Of a stretch of 64,000 bases of DNA, positions 24,162 to 33,282 are shown in pieces. The stretch lies in contig CADECW010000005.1 of NCBI GenBank assembly GCA_902825855.1, positions 1 through 64,000 on the forward strand, given 5' to 3'. The notes under the pieces were generated by a model. That model saw only the letters and a program-made list of their open reading frames with translations. It was not told the DNA's origin and did no database searches. How positions within the stretch are numbered: the first letter of the stretch is position 1; each line of letters opens with the position of its first letter. Origin of the DNA: an uncultured Rhodospirillales bacterium (GTDB lineage: Bacteria > Pseudomonadota > Alphaproteobacteria > Reyranellales > Reyranellaceae). A program made the position numbers and the translations under genes.

Positions 24162-24929
24162 CTACTTCTCGTCAGGCGCAGCGGCGAGTTGGGGCTGGGG
24201 CAAGCCGGCGATCTCGGCAATCAGCTTCTTGGTCAGCGCCCGGCCAAACGATTCGTGGCTTTCGGCGACGACGGTGAAGGCGCCGAAGCCACCGATGACG
24301 TTGTCCTGGAAGTACTTCTCCAGGCCGCCCGGCGGATGGGTGTGCTCAGGACGGAACGATTCGGAAAGCGGCGTCAGGATCACGAGACCGTTGATGGTGA
24401 TGCCCTTGGCCAGCGCATCGTCGCGGGCTTCGGTCACCGGGCGGCCGGAGTTGTTGTTGCCGTCGCCGGATATGTCTATGACCCGCCGCTCCGCCGTGAA
24501 CGGCGAGCGCTCGATCTGCAAGACGGAGAAGTCGATGGCGTGGCTGATCGAGGTGCTGCCGGCGAAAGATCTCGGAAACTCGACCAGCTTGTCACCGAAG
24601 CTGCGCGCCGCCTCGTTGTCGCCGATCAACGTCCAGTCGATCACGACGTTCTGCTGGCCCGCGGTCGCCCACTCGATGAAGCAGATGGCGATGCGCCGAT
24701 TGGGGCCGGAGGTGATTGCTCGGATCACCTCGGGATGGGTGATGGCGGCGGCCGCCCCTTCGCGCTGAAGCTTGAACTTGGGCTCGGTCACACTGCGCGA
24801 TACGTCGGCGGCGAGCACCAGCAGCAGGTCGACAGGCTCGGCCGCCCGCACCGCGGGCGGCGAGAACGTCAACACCAGGCTCGCAACTGCCGCTAAAACT
24901 CTCAACAACCGGGTCATATGCCAATCCAT
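24162..24929 (-). CDS. DUF1194 (von Willebrand A-like) secreted protein
   Basis: This 255-residue protein begins with a signal peptide (hydrophobic LLRVLAAVASLVLTFSPPAVRAAE). The rest is a VWA-like domain of the DUF1194 family: VDLLLVLAADVSRSVTE, a MIDAS-like DxSxS with Ala-Asp at its start, then AGSTSISHAIDFSV and RRVIDISGDGNNNSGRP. Such proteins are exported and probably bind metal-dependent partners, but no function is established. It ends 3 bases from the convergent Rieske gene. An internal ATG at 24917 is an alternative start. Confidence 0.82.
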   Translation of the reverse strand: MDWHMTRLLRVLAAVASLVLTFSPPAVRAAEPVDLLLVLAADVSRSVTEPKFKLQREGAAAAITHPEVIRAITSGPNRRIAICFIEWATAGQQNVVIDWTLIGDNEAARSFGDKLVEFPRSFAGSTSISHAIDFSVLQIERSPFTAERRVIDISGDGNNNSGRPVTEARDDALAKGITINGLVILTPLSESFRPEHTHPPGGLEKYFQDNVIGGFGAFTVVAESHESFGRALTKKLIAEIAGLPQPQLAAAPDEK

Positions 24930-24966
24930 CCAGGCCTGACCGTGCAGCCTAGAGCGGTTCGCGCTG

Positions 24967-25789
24967 CTAGTCAGCCGCCGCGAACATTTTGCGCAGCGGC
25001 CCCATATCGGCGATGCGCTGCATCCAGGAGAACGATCCTTCCTCCCTCATGGCGCGCGCGCCTTCCACGAAGGCCGCCAGCGCCAGCCGATTGAGAGCGC
25101 CGCCGACGCTGATGCGCTTGGCGCCGGTCGCGGCGACGTCGGCCACCGTGATTCCGGGCTCCAGCCAGCCTGTCACCACGTTCAGTGGCCGGTCGATCGC
25201 CTCGACCACGGCGTGGATTTCGGCTACGGTCTTGAGCCCTGGCGGCATAGAGCACCTCCGCCCCGGCCTCCGAGTATGCCTTCAGCCGCCGGATGGTGTC
25301 GGCCATGTCGTTGCGGCCGCGGATCAGGTTTTCCGCCCGCGCGGTCAGAACGAAGGGCACCGGCAGGCTTTTTGCTACGGCTGCGGCAGCGCGCACACGC
25401 TCGACCGAGAGGTCGAAGTCGTAGATCGGGGTCTTGGGGTCGTTCGAGTAGTCCTCTATCGAGCCGCCGGCCAGACCCGCCTCGGCGGCCATGCGGATCG
25501 TTTCGGCGGCAGCTGCCGGCTCGTGAGCGAAGCAATTCTCGAGATCTGCGTTCACCGGCAGGTTGGTCGCCTGCACGATCTCACGCGCGTTGGCGAGCAC
25601 CTGCTCGCGCGTCACGCCGGCTCGGCCCAGATTGTTGGCCACGCCGAGACTGGTGGTCGCCAGCGCTTGGTAGCCCAGCCCTGCCAGGATTTTAGCGGTG
25701 CCCGCATCCCACGGATTGGGGATTAGGAAGCAGCCGGGCCGCCCGTGCAATTCCCGGAATGAAGCTGTCTTCTCTGCCTGGGTGCGCAT
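24967..25789 (-). pseudogene. Isocitrate lyase/PEP mutase family protein, frameshifted
   Basis: The N-terminal two-thirds (from ATG 25789) is a normal PEP-mutase-superfamily barrel: FLIPNPWDAGTAKILAGLGY, NADLENCFAHEP, GGSIEDYSND, FVLTARAENLIRGR, up to GAEVLYA. There the frame changes. The family continuation PGLKTVAEIHAVVEAIDRP and the rest down to the stop at 24967 is in another frame. Near 25241-25249 one extra base (or two missing) would explain it. The remaining frame gives an arginine-rich nonsense tail. It may be a real inactivation or an assembly error. An intact relative from a different subfamily is at 41010. It is divergent from a LysR gene that probably regulated it. Confidence 0.85.
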
Positions 25790-25826
25790 GTGCCGTCTCC
25801 TCTGTCTCAGTGAAGCATCGTCGCAG

Positions 25827-25840
25827 GACAGGCTTCTGTC
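25827..25840. promoter_or_regulatory. Inverted repeat in a LysR divergent promoter
   Basis: GACAG-GCTT-CTGTC lies 42 bases before the LysR start, in the 92-base gap to the divergent PEP-mutase-family gene. It is a candidate binding site for the adjacent LysR protein, though it does not show the T-N11-A form. Confidence 0.3.
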
Positions 25841-25881
25841 GAATGCATAGTATTTGCCACAGGCATCAGGAAAGCGGATCG

Positions 25882-26793
25882 ATGGACATTGATGGGCTGA
25901 AGACCTTCATCGCCATCGCCGAACTCGGCGGCTTCACTCGCGCAGGCTCCCGCCTGCATCGTTCGCAGCCCGCGATCAGCCGGCGGCTCAGCCTCCTCGA
26001 GCAGGAGCTCGGGGCGCCGCTGTTCGATCGCCTGCGCGGGCGGGCGCGACTGACCGAGGCGGGCCGCGCCTTCCGCCCGCACGCGGAAGCCGCCCTCGCG
26101 GCGCTGAAGGACGGCCAGGAAGCCGTGCGCGACCTGCAGTCGGGCCTGTCGGGCGGGCTGTCGCTCGCGCTGGTCGGCACGCTCGCCGATACTCGCATCG
26201 TCGATACGCTGAGCCGCTTCCGAAGGCGCGCGCGCGGCGTGCGCATCGAGCTGCGCACCGCCTCGAGTGCCGAGGTGACCGACCTCGTGCGTCGCGGCGA
26301 GGTCACGCTCGGGCTGCGCTACTTCTTCGCCGACGGCGCCGACCTCGTCACCCACGCCGCCGGGGCGGAGGCGATGCTGGTGGTGGGTGCTGCGGGCCAT
26401 CCGCTGGCCGGCCGGCGCGTGCGCAATGTCGAGGCGTTGCGCGGCGAACGCTGGATCGCCTTCCCGCCGGTGCGCAACGAGCGCGATTCGTCGGGACATG
26501 TGCTGGCCCGCCAGCTCATGCGCGCCGGCCTCGACGATGCCGACGTGACCCTGATCGACAGCCTGACGGCGCAAAAGCGGCTCGCCCAGGCCGGCTTCGG
26601 TCTGGCGCTGGTGCCCGAAAGCAGCGTTCGCGACGAGCTGCGCCAGGGGCTGCTCGTGACGCTCGACGTGCCGGCGCTGCGTGCGGTCAATCCCATCACC
26701 GCCATCCACCGCCGCAATGGCTATCTCAGCCCGGCGGCGAAGGCGTTGCTGGCTCTGCTGACGGAAAAGCCACTCAGGCCGGGCCGACGTTGA
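25882..26793 (+). CDS. LysR-type transcriptional regulator
   Basis: This 303-residue regulator has an N-terminal winged helix (residues 1-60): DIDGLKTFIAIAELGGFTRAG, SQPAISRRLSLLEQELGAPLFDR. An effector-binding domain (about 90-295) of two periplasmic-binding-like lobes follows. I use the ATG at 25882, where the family begins; a longer frame from 25759 is not LysR-like. It is divergently placed from the broken PEP-mutase-family gene, the classical target position. The effector is unknown. A strong hairpin follows its stop. Confidence 0.9.
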   Translation: MDIDGLKTFIAIAELGGFTRAGSRLHRSQPAISRRLSLLEQELGAPLFDRLRGRARLTEAGRAFRPHAEAALAALKDGQEAVRDLQSGLSGGLSLALVGTLADTRIVDTLSRFRRRARGVRIELRTASSAEVTDLVRRGEVTLGLRYFFADGADLVTHAAGAEAMLVVGAAGHPLAGRRVRNVEALRGERWIAFPPVRNERDSSGHVLARQLMRAGLDDADVTLIDSLTAQKRLAQAGFGLALVPESSVRDELRQGLLVTLDVPALRAVNPITAIHRRNGYLSPAAKALLALLTEKPLRPGRR

Positions 26794-26795
26794 TC

Positions 26796-26832
26796 ACTTC
26801 CGGACCGCCAGCGTCGCCGGCGGTCGGGAAGT
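26796..26832. terminator. Bidirectional hairpin terminator
   Basis: The 14-base arms ACTTCCGGACCGCC and GGCGGTCGGGAAGT pair with one mismatch around a 9-base loop. They fill the gap between the convergent LysR and amidase genes, touching the amidase stop. Confidence 0.65.
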
Positions 26833-28221
26833 TCATGACGCCATCGCCGGCCGCTTCGCCCGCCACGGCATCGCCGTCTCGTAGGCATGGGCGGCGCGCA
26901 GCAGGGTCGGCTCGGTGAACGGTTTGCCGGCGAGTTGCATGGACACAGGCAGGCCGCCCGCGCCGAAGCCGGTGCAGATGCTGATGGCGGGAAAGCCGGT
27001 CACGTTGCACGGCATGGTGAAGGAGGGCTTCTCGATGCCCGACCACTTTGGCACGTTGTCGAGACGCGGCGCCTCGGCTGGAGCCGAAGCCATGACGATG
27101 ACGTCGAGGTCCGCCATCGCCTCGGCCATCTCGCGGCACAGCACGCGGCGGCGGCGGGTTGCCTGCACGATATCGGGGCCGGTCAGCATTGCCGCGAGCG
27201 CCACGCGGTCGCGCAGCATCTCGCTGTAGTCCATGAAGCGCTCGCGCAGCCACGGACCGTGCAGAGCGAAGGCCTCGGTGACCATGATCAGCCAGCCGAC
27301 CGCGAAGTACTCGACCATGGGCGACAGGGTGATGTCGCGGACCTCGGCCCCCTCCTTGCGGAAGAAGTCCAGCGCCCCTTCGATGCCGGCACGCGTGGCG
27401 TCCGATGCGCGATTGTCGGTCTCGAAAAAGTGCCGCACGACACCGATGCGCAGCCCCTTGGCGCCCGTGCCGAGCTCGGCGGTGAAGTCCGGCACCGGTC
27501 GGTTGACGCTCGCCGGGTCTTCAGGATCGTGGCCGGCCATTCCCTGAAGCAGCAGCGCGCAGTCCTCCGCCGTCCAAGCCATCGGCCCGGCATGGTCGAG
27601 CGAATAGGCGAGCGGCAGGATGCCGACGCGGCTGCACAGCCCGTAGGTCGGTTTGATGCCGGCGATGCCGCAGAGCGCCGCCGGGCCGCGGATCGAGCCG
27701 CCGGTGTCCGACCCGGTGCCGCCCATGATTAGGCCGGCCGCGACCGCCGCTCCGGTGCCCGAAGACGACCCCGCGGTGAAATGCTCGCGGTTCCAGGGAT
27801 TGCGCGCCGGTGGCCATGGCAGGTCGAACGACGGACCGCCGAAGGCGAACTCGTGCGTGGAAAGTTTGCCCAGCATCACCGTACCTGCTTCCGCCCACAT
27901 GGCGACGGTCCGTGCATCACGCGTCGGCACGTTGTCCTTCAGCAGCTTGGAGTGCGCCGTCGTACGGATGCCCGCAGTGCTGTAGATGTCCTTATGCGCG
28001 ATCGGGATGCCGTCGAGCTTGCCGCGCAGCGAGCCTGACATCTGCCGCGTCTCGGCGGCCTTGGCGTCGGCCAGTGCCCGCTCCTTCGTCACCATGAGGA
28101 ACGCGTTCAGCTGCGGATCGAGGCGGCCGATGCGGTCGAGATGGGTGTTGGCAAGTTCGACCGGCGACAGCTTCTTCGCCGCAATGAGCTTTGCGGCTTC
28201 GGCGATGGTCAGCATCGACAT
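26833..28221 (-). CDS. Amidase signature family enzyme
   Basis: This 462-residue hydrolase has the Ser-cisSer-Lys triad of the amidase signature family: Lys77 in PIAHKDIYST, the cis-Ser in AGSSSGTGAAVAAG (about 153) and nucleophile Ser176 in GSDTGGSIRGPA. Family members include GatA, AtzE, AtzF and allophanate or indoleacetamide hydrolases. The start is ATG 28221, overlapping the stop of a small AtzG-like gene as TGATG. This argues for an AtzE-like two-subunit enzyme or a similar amide hydrolase rather than GatA. GatB is absent. The substrate is unknown. Confidence 0.88.
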   Translation of the reverse strand: MSMLTIAEAAKLIAAKKLSPVELANTHLDRIGRLDPQLNAFLMVTKERALADAKAAETRQMSGSLRGKLDGIPIAHKDIYSTAGIRTTAHSKLLKDNVPTRDARTVAMWAEAGTVMLGKLSTHEFAFGGPSFDLPWPPARNPWNREHFTAGSSSGTGAAVAAGLIMGGTGSDTGGSIRGPAALCGIAGIKPTYGLCSRVGILPLAYSLDHAGPMAWTAEDCALLLQGMAGHDPEDPASVNRPVPDFTAELGTGAKGLRIGVVRHFFETDNRASDATRAGIEGALDFFRKEGAEVRDITLSPMVEYFAVGWLIMVTEAFALHGPWLRERFMDYSEMLRDRVALAAMLTGPDIVQATRRRRVLCREMAEAMADLDVIVMASAPAEAPRLDNVPKWSGIEKPSFTMPCNVTGFPAISICTGFGAGGLPVSMQLAGKPFTEPTLLRAAHAYETAMPWRAKRPAMAS

Positions 28222-28409
28222 CACTTCTGCTCCACGTCGAAGGTGACGGCGGGTTCAGCCTCGCGCGGCAGCGGCGCGTTCACGAGCGCAATCAGGCGTT
28301 GGAAGATCGCCGCTCCGGGCAGCATCCCTTTGACCTGGTCCGGCGTCAGGGAGAGGCCGGCACGCCTCAGGATGGCATCCAGTTCGGCTTCATTGATCGA
28401 GGGAGGCAC
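28221..28409 (-). CDS. Small AtzG-like (DUF4089) amidase partner
   Basis: This 62-residue protein shows the DUF4089/AtzG pattern: an N-terminal helix with ELDAILRRAGLSL, then DQVKGMLPGAAIFQRLIALV, and a short NAPLPREAEPAVTF tail. AtzG binds and supports the AtzE amidase in 1-carboxybiuret hydrolysis and resembles GatC. The GTG at 28409 has AAGGA six bases upstream, which is better spaced than the ATG at 28415 that directly abuts the same site. The stop overlaps the amidase start, so the subunits should be made together. The substrate of the pair cannot be read from this. Confidence 0.7.
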   Translation of the reverse strand: MPPSINEAELDAILRRAGLSLTPDQVKGMLPGAAIFQRLIALVNAPLPREAEPAVTFDVEQK

Positions 28410-28448
28410 GGGCATTCCTTTCGTCTTCGGGAGAGCGCACGATAGCGC

Positions 28449-29510
28449 ATGATCATCGATCGCATAGACCCTATCGCTCTGCGGATTCCAAAGGCGACGG
28501 GCGGCAGCGACGCCCTGCACCTCGTCCTGTGCAAGGTCACTGCCAAGTCGGGGCTTGTCGGCTACGGCGAATGCCTGTGCCTGCGGCCGGCCATGCAGCA
28601 GAGCCTGATCGCGGCCATCAGCGAGGTCATGGCGCCGTTGTTTCTCGGCAAGTCGGTGGAGCAGCGCGAGCCGCTGAACGTCGAAGCGCGGGTGCGCTTC
28701 GCTTCGTTCGGGCGCGCGGGTACCAACCTTAATGCCCTCGCCGCGATCGACACGGCTCTCTGGGACATTGCCGGCAAAGCCGCTGGCTGCTCGCTCTCCG
28801 ACCTGCTGGGCGGCGCCAAGCGAACGCGCGTGCCGGTGATGGCCAGCCTCGACCGCTACAACGACGCCGCAAAGGTCACGGCGCGCATCGAGCAAGCCCT
28901 TGCGGCCAAGGTCGCCGCCGTCAAAGTCCATGAATTCAATCTCGACGTCATCGAAGCGGCAAGGAAGGTCGTCGGTCCTCGCCTGCCGTTCGTCGCCGAC
29001 TGCAACAACGCCCACACCCTGCTCGATGTCCTGGGCGGCCTCGCGCGCTGGCAAGCGCTCGACCTGCTCTGGCTGGAAGATCCGGTCTGGCCGCCGGAAG
29101 CGTTGCTTGCCGAGCCTTCGCTGCCGCGAGTCACCGTCGGGCTGGGCGCCGATCTCGGTTCGGCTGAGCAGCTTGCGGTCTACGCCAAGACGCCCGTCGG
29201 TGTCCTGCAGCCCGACATCTGCATGATCGGCGGCGTTTCGGAGAATCGCCGCGCCGTGGCGCTGCTCGGCGCGCGCCAGGTTTCGATCGCACCGCACACG
29301 CCGTTCATCGGACCAGCCGGGCTCGCCACCCTGCATTTCCTGGCGACGATGAAGCAGCCCGCCTACTACGCGGTCATCGAGGCCGCGCCGCATATGGACA
29401 TGTACGGTGACAGCGGGCTGACGTGCTGGCAGCCCGAGCTCACCGTCCCGGCCGGGCCCGGCCTGGGCTTCGATCCGGATCCGGCCTTCCTGGAACGGTA
29501 TCGGCTGTAG
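28449..29510 (+). CDS. Mandelate racemase / muconate lactonizing enzyme family protein
   Basis: This 353-residue enolase-superfamily enzyme has a capping domain (residues 1 to about 115) and a C-terminal barrel. Metal-ligand motifs are VADCNNAH (Asp), WLEDPVWPPE (Glu) and a third ligand region near VGLGADLGS. The C-terminal APHTPFIGPAG segment holds the His typical of the mandelate-racemase or dehydratase types. It abstracts a proton alpha to a carboxylate in a sugar or hydroxy acid; the specific substrate is unknown. It is divergent from the AtzG-like/amidase pair with 39 bases between starts. Confidence 0.85.
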   Translation: MIIDRIDPIALRIPKATGGSDALHLVLCKVTAKSGLVGYGECLCLRPAMQQSLIAAISEVMAPLFLGKSVEQREPLNVEARVRFASFGRAGTNLNALAAIDTALWDIAGKAAGCSLSDLLGGAKRTRVPVMASLDRYNDAAKVTARIEQALAAKVAAVKVHEFNLDVIEAARKVVGPRLPFVADCNNAHTLLDVLGGLARWQALDLLWLEDPVWPPEALLAEPSLPRVTVGLGADLGSAEQLAVYAKTPVGVLQPDICMIGGVSENRRAVALLGARQVSIAPHTPFIGPAGLATLHFLATMKQPAYYAVIEAAPHMDMYGDSGLTCWQPELTVPAGPGLGFDPDPAFLERYRL

Positions 29511-29511
29511 A

Positions 29512-30402
29512 TTACCCTTTGACCTTGCGGCCGAGCATCGACTCGTAGACGCGCAGCACGGAGGTGCTGTCGTCGGGCCCGAAGCCCATGCCCTTGGCCA
29601 GGCGCTGAAGGTTGTGCGTCGAGGCCCCTTGGTAGAGCGGTACGCCGAGCTCGTCGCCGAGCTCGAGCGCGAGATGCAGATCCTTGTAGGCAAGATCGAG
29701 CGCGAAGGACGGCGGCGCGTACTTGCCGGGCAGTGCGCGCAGCGTAAAGTTCTTGATGGCATTGGAGTTGCCGCTCGAGGTCGAGATGACGTGCAGCAGC
29801 TTGTCGGGATCGAGGCCGTAGCTCGTGCCCAGCATCATGCCTTCGACCAGGGCGGACATGTTGCAGAACGACAACATGTTGTTCACGAGCTTGGCTACCG
29901 TGCCGCTTCCCAGACCACCCATGTGGATGACGTTGGCGCTGAATGACTGCAGCACCGGCAGGGCATCATCGAACACCTTCCTGTCGCCTCCCACCATGAT
30001 GGCGATGGTCGCAGCTTCCGCACCGGTGGTGCCGCCGCTCACCGGGGCGTCGAGCATGGCGATGCCCTTCGCGGCCATGGCGGCGCCGACCTTCTTCACC
30101 ATCGACGGCGCGTTGGTGCTGAGGTCGATGTAGGTCTGGCCTTTGGCGATATTGGCCAGAATGCCGCCGTCGCCCAGTGTCACCGCCTCGACGTCCTTCG
30201 GCATGGGCAGCGAGGTCATCACCACGTCGGCGCCCTTTGTCACTTCGGCGATCGACTTGGCGGCGGTGGCGCCGAGATCGGTGCAGGTCTTCACCGCCGC
30301 GGCGTTCAGGTCGAACACCGTCACCTGGTGATTGCTGCGCTTGACGATGTTCCGGCACATGGGACCACCCATGTTGCCGACGCCGATGAAACCTACTTTC
30401 AC
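29512..30402 (-). CDS. NAD(P)-dependent 3-hydroxyisobutyrate dehydrogenase family oxidoreductase
   Basis: This 296-residue beta-hydroxyacid dehydrogenase has an N-terminal Rossmann motif (VGFIGVGNMGGPMCRNIVK), substrate-binding APVSGGTTGAEAATI, and the catalytic-Lys region GSGTVAKLVNNML. It probably oxidises a hydroxyacid to the semialdehyde or keto acid. The start is GTG 30402. It follows the quinone-oxidoreductase-like gene by 15 bases on the same strand, and its stop is one base from the convergent enolase-superfamily gene. It is the last of a likely five-gene transcript starting at 35835. Confidence 0.9.
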   Translation of the reverse strand: MKVGFIGVGNMGGPMCRNIVKRSNHQVTVFDLNAAAVKTCTDLGATAAKSIAEVTKGADVVMTSLPMPKDVEAVTLGDGGILANIAKGQTYIDLSTNAPSMVKKVGAAMAAKGIAMLDAPVSGGTTGAEAATIAIMVGGDRKVFDDALPVLQSFSANVIHMGGLGSGTVAKLVNNMLSFCNMSALVEGMMLGTSYGLDPDKLLHVISTSSGNSNAIKNFTLRALPGKYAPPSFALDLAYKDLHLALELGDELGVPLYQGASTHNLQRLAKGMGFGPDDSTSVLRVYESMLGRKVKG

Positions 30403-30417
30403 TGATCCCTCCCCGAC

Positions 30418-31338
30418 TCAACGAACCTTCAACACCAGCTTGCCTTTGAAATGACGCGCCGCGCTGACGCCGAGCGCGTCACGCGCCTTGGCCAGCTCGA
30501 ACAGCGTCACGTGCTGCGGTCGGACTGCGCCCTTGCCATAGAGCTCGGCGATCCGCTCCATATACCTGCGCTCGCGAGGCACGGCGGGCCGCAGTGCCGT
30601 CACGTCGCCGCGATCGGGCTTCGGCGCCGTCGGACCCGAGGCAATGAAGGTCGCGCGGCCGCCCGGCTTGAGCACGGCGAAGGAGCGCGTGGCGACGTCG
30701 CCGCCCACGGTTTCGAAAACCGCGTCGCAATCCTTGGCCACCTTTGTGAAGTCGGTGGTGCTGTAGTCGATCACCTGATCGGCGCCCAGGCTGCGCACGT
30801 AGTCGACGTTGCCCGTGCTGCAGGTGCTGATGACGCGCGCACCGATGTGCTTGGCGAGCTGGATGGCGAAGGCGGCGACACCGCCAGCGCCACCCTGGAT
30901 CAGTATCGTCTCGCCCGGCTTGAGCTGCAGCGAGTTCTCGATCGCGCAGATCGCCGTGAGGCCGGTCAGCGCCATGGCCGCGGCATCGACATGCGAAAGC
31001 GCGGCCGGCTTCTTGCCAACGACATTCGCGCCGACGGCGATCTTCTCGCAGTAGGTCCCGTCGCGCCCGGTCTCGAGCACGCCGAACACGTCGTCGCCGA
31101 CCTTGAGGTCGCTCACGCCGTCACCGACGGCGCTGACCTTGCCGGAGAAATCGCGCCCCAGGATCAGCGGAAACTTGGTCTGCTTGTATTCACCCAAGGC
31201 CACCTTCGGATCGGCGCCGTTGATGCTCGCCGCCACGGTGTCGACGACGACCTGCCCGGGTCCCGCGACCGGATCAGGCAGATCGCCGTAGGTCAGGACC
31301 TCCGGTCCGCCGAATTTCTCGATGTAGGCAGCCTTCAT
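30418..31338 (-). CDS. Zinc-independent MDR family quinone oxidoreductase-like protein
   Basis: This 306-residue medium-chain dehydrogenase/reductase begins MKAAYIEKFGGPEVL at ATG 31338, with an AGAGGAAA site; the extension to 31404 is discarded. The cofactor domain has QGGAGGVAAFAIQLAKHIGARV, typical of NADPH-dependent quinone oxidoreductases. The structural-zinc cysteines of alcohol dehydrogenases are absent. It may reduce an enone or quinone arising from ring oxidation. It lies between the amidohydrolase and the 3-hydroxyacid dehydrogenase. Confidence 0.88.
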   Translation of the reverse strand: MKAAYIEKFGGPEVLTYGDLPDPVAGPGQVVVDTVAASINGADPKVALGEYKQTKFPLILGRDFSGKVSAVGDGVSDLKVGDDVFGVLETGRDGTYCEKIAVGANVVGKKPAALSHVDAAAMALTGLTAICAIENSLQLKPGETILIQGGAGGVAAFAIQLAKHIGARVISTCSTGNVDYVRSLGADQVIDYSTTDFTKVAKDCDAVFETVGGDVATRSFAVLKPGGRATFIASGPTAPKPDRGDVTALRPAVPRERRYMERIAELYGKGAVRPQHVTLFELAKARDALGVSAARHFKGKLVLKVR

Positions 31339-31496
31339 GGTGTTTCCTCTAAAAGTCCGCGTTTCAACGAGCGTGACGCTAGCCGATTGCGAACCCGGTG
31401 CCACGCAATAAGCACCTTCGTCCGCAATTCGACGCCCGGTCCGCCGCCGCCAGGCGTACGACGGCCGCTACGTCTTCCCTGCCGCCCGAGTCGAGC

Positions 31497-33200
31497 TCAT
31501 CGCGCGCCGCGGACGAGGCGCCCCGGCAAGGCGCCTGTCGCCTCGCCCTGCCGGTAGACGATCTCGCCCGACACGATGGTGGCGTCGAAGCCGTCCGTGC
31601 GCTGGACCAGCCGCTTGCCGCCGGCCGGCAGGTCGTAGACGACCTCCGGCGCGCGCAGACGCATGTTGTCGTAGTCCAGCACGTTGATGTCGGCCTTCAT
31701 GCCGACCTTCAGCAGGCCGCGGTCGTTGAGCCCGATCGCCGCGGCATTGTCGTGGCTGAGCCGCCTGACGCCCCACGCGACCGGGAACAATGACCCGCGC
31801 CCGCGATCGCGCGTCCAATGGGTCAGCGTGTAGCTGGTGGCGGTGGCATCGCACATGATGCCGACATGCGCTCCGCCGTCGCCCAGTCCGATCAGCGTGT
31901 TGGGTGCCGCGATCATCTCACCCACGACGTCGAGGTTGCCCGACGCGAAGTTCGTCACCGGCAGGTACAGCATCTCCCGGCCGTCGCGCTCCAGCAGGAG
32001 GTCGTAGGCCACCTCCTCGGGCGTCCGTCCCTCCCGCGCGGCGCGGGCGGCGATGCTCTTGTCGGGCGAAGGCTCGTAGTCCGGCGGATCGCCGAACGGG
32101 AACATGCGATCCCAGCGATCGACCCGGCGCTCGCGGCCGCCACCCTCGAACGCCTCCATCATGATGCGTGCCCGAAACTCCGGCTTGCGCAGCTCGGCCA
32201 GGCGCTCGGCAAACGGCAGATGGGCGATCGCCTTGTAGGACGGCCGGCCCATGAACGGGTTCTGCGACAGCTCGAAGCCTAAAAGCACGCTGGTCGGCCG
32301 TGAGCGGACCTGTGCCGTGATGCGCAGGCCCTCGGCATTGGCTTCATCGATCTCGGCTTTCAGCGTGCGCCAGCCGTCGGGCCGGACATGGCTCTGCAGC
32401 ATGGATATGGTGACAGGCCGGCCGGACTCCTTCGCCAGCCGCCGGAACAGCCCGATCTCGCCCGCTTGGTCCTCGAAGTCCGACACGATCTGCAGCCAGC
32501 CGGCGCCCTCCCCGCGCATCGCATGGGCGATTGCCGTCAGCTCGGCCTCCTCGGCGCGCAGGGTCGGGATGCTGCGACCGTCTGCGGCACGATGATTCAG
32601 TGTGCGCGACGTCGAGAAACCGAGTGCACCGGCCCGCAAACCCTCGGCGGCGATATCCGCCATGCGCCGGCGGTCGGCCTCGGTGGCGGGCTCGCGATTG
32701 GCGCCGCGCTCGCCCATCACATAGACGCGCACGGCCGCATGCGGCACCTGGGCCGCGACATCGACGTCGTAGCGCCGGGCTGCGATGGCATCGAGATAGT
32801 CTGGAAAGCTGTGCCAGTTCCATGGGAGGCCCGCCGTCATCACGACCTCGGGAATATCCTCCACGCCCTCCATCAGGTTGATGAGCATGTCGTGCTGATC
32901 TTCGTGGCAGGGTGCGAAGCCGACGCCGCAGTTGCCGAGCAGGACGGTAGTCGCGCCGTTCCATGACGAAGGCGACAGCCGCTCGCTCCAGGTCACCTGC
33001 GCATCGTAGTGTGTGTGCACATCGACGAAGCCTGGCGTCAAAAGCTTGTCACGGGCGTCGATCTCTTGGCTACCCTTCGGGATGACCCCGCCGATCGCCG
33101 CGATCTTGCCGTCGACCACGGCGAGGTCGGCCTCATAAGGATCGCCGCCTGTCCCGTCGACGATGGTGCCGCCGCGAATCACCAGACTGGATGAGGACAT
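31497..33200 (-). CDS. N-acyl-D-amino-acid deacylase-type amidohydrolase
   Basis: This 567-residue metal-dependent hydrolase of the D-aminoacylase group shows LVIRGGTIVDGTGG, then the metal motif PGFVDVHTHYDAQ. GNCGVGFAPC carries the metal-binding Cys of this group, and the late segment is IGLGDGGAHVGIMCDA. The barrel's beta-sandwich wings flank both ends. Known members hydrolyse N-acyl-D-amino acids, but many homologues act on other amides or cyclic amides. Here it lies between an extradiol dioxygenase and an MDR gene, which hints at amide-bond cleavage in a ring-degradation route (inference). Confidence 0.85.
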   Translation of the reverse strand: MSSSSLVIRGGTIVDGTGGDPYEADLAVVDGKIAAIGGVIPKGSQEIDARDKLLTPGFVDVHTHYDAQVTWSERLSPSSWNGATTVLLGNCGVGFAPCHEDQHDMLINLMEGVEDIPEVVMTAGLPWNWHSFPDYLDAIAARRYDVDVAAQVPHAAVRVYVMGERGANREPATEADRRRMADIAAEGLRAGALGFSTSRTLNHRAADGRSIPTLRAEEAELTAIAHAMRGEGAGWLQIVSDFEDQAGEIGLFRRLAKESGRPVTISMLQSHVRPDGWRTLKAEIDEANAEGLRITAQVRSRPTSVLLGFELSQNPFMGRPSYKAIAHLPFAERLAELRKPEFRARIMMEAFEGGGRERRVDRWDRMFPFGDPPDYEPSPDKSIAARAAREGRTPEEVAYDLLLERDGREMLYLPVTNFASGNLDVVGEMIAAPNTLIGLGDGGAHVGIMCDATATSYTLTHWTRDRGRGSLFPVAWGVRRLSHDNAAAIGLNDRGLLKVGMKADINVLDYDNMRLRAPEVVYDLPAGGKRLVQRTDGFDATIVSGEIVYRQGEATGALPGRLVRGAR

Positions 33201-33282
33201 GAGCAGGCTCCGATGAGATGGCTCGGATCGTATCGGCGGAATGCCCGGCGGAACAACGCCGGCAGGACATGGCTGCGTCGCG

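Noticed and set aside
28221..28409. Small gene as GatC of the Glu-tRNA(Gln) amidotransferase
   Set aside because: There is no gatB beside the amidase and the protein is shorter than GatC; the AtzG/DUF4089 pattern fits better.
28416..29762. Very long minus-strand open frame (513 codons) extending upstream of the small AtzG-like gene
   Set aside because: Most of it is antisense to the enolase-superfamily gene and has arginine-rich, non-family sequence. Only its final 62 codons form a plausible protein.
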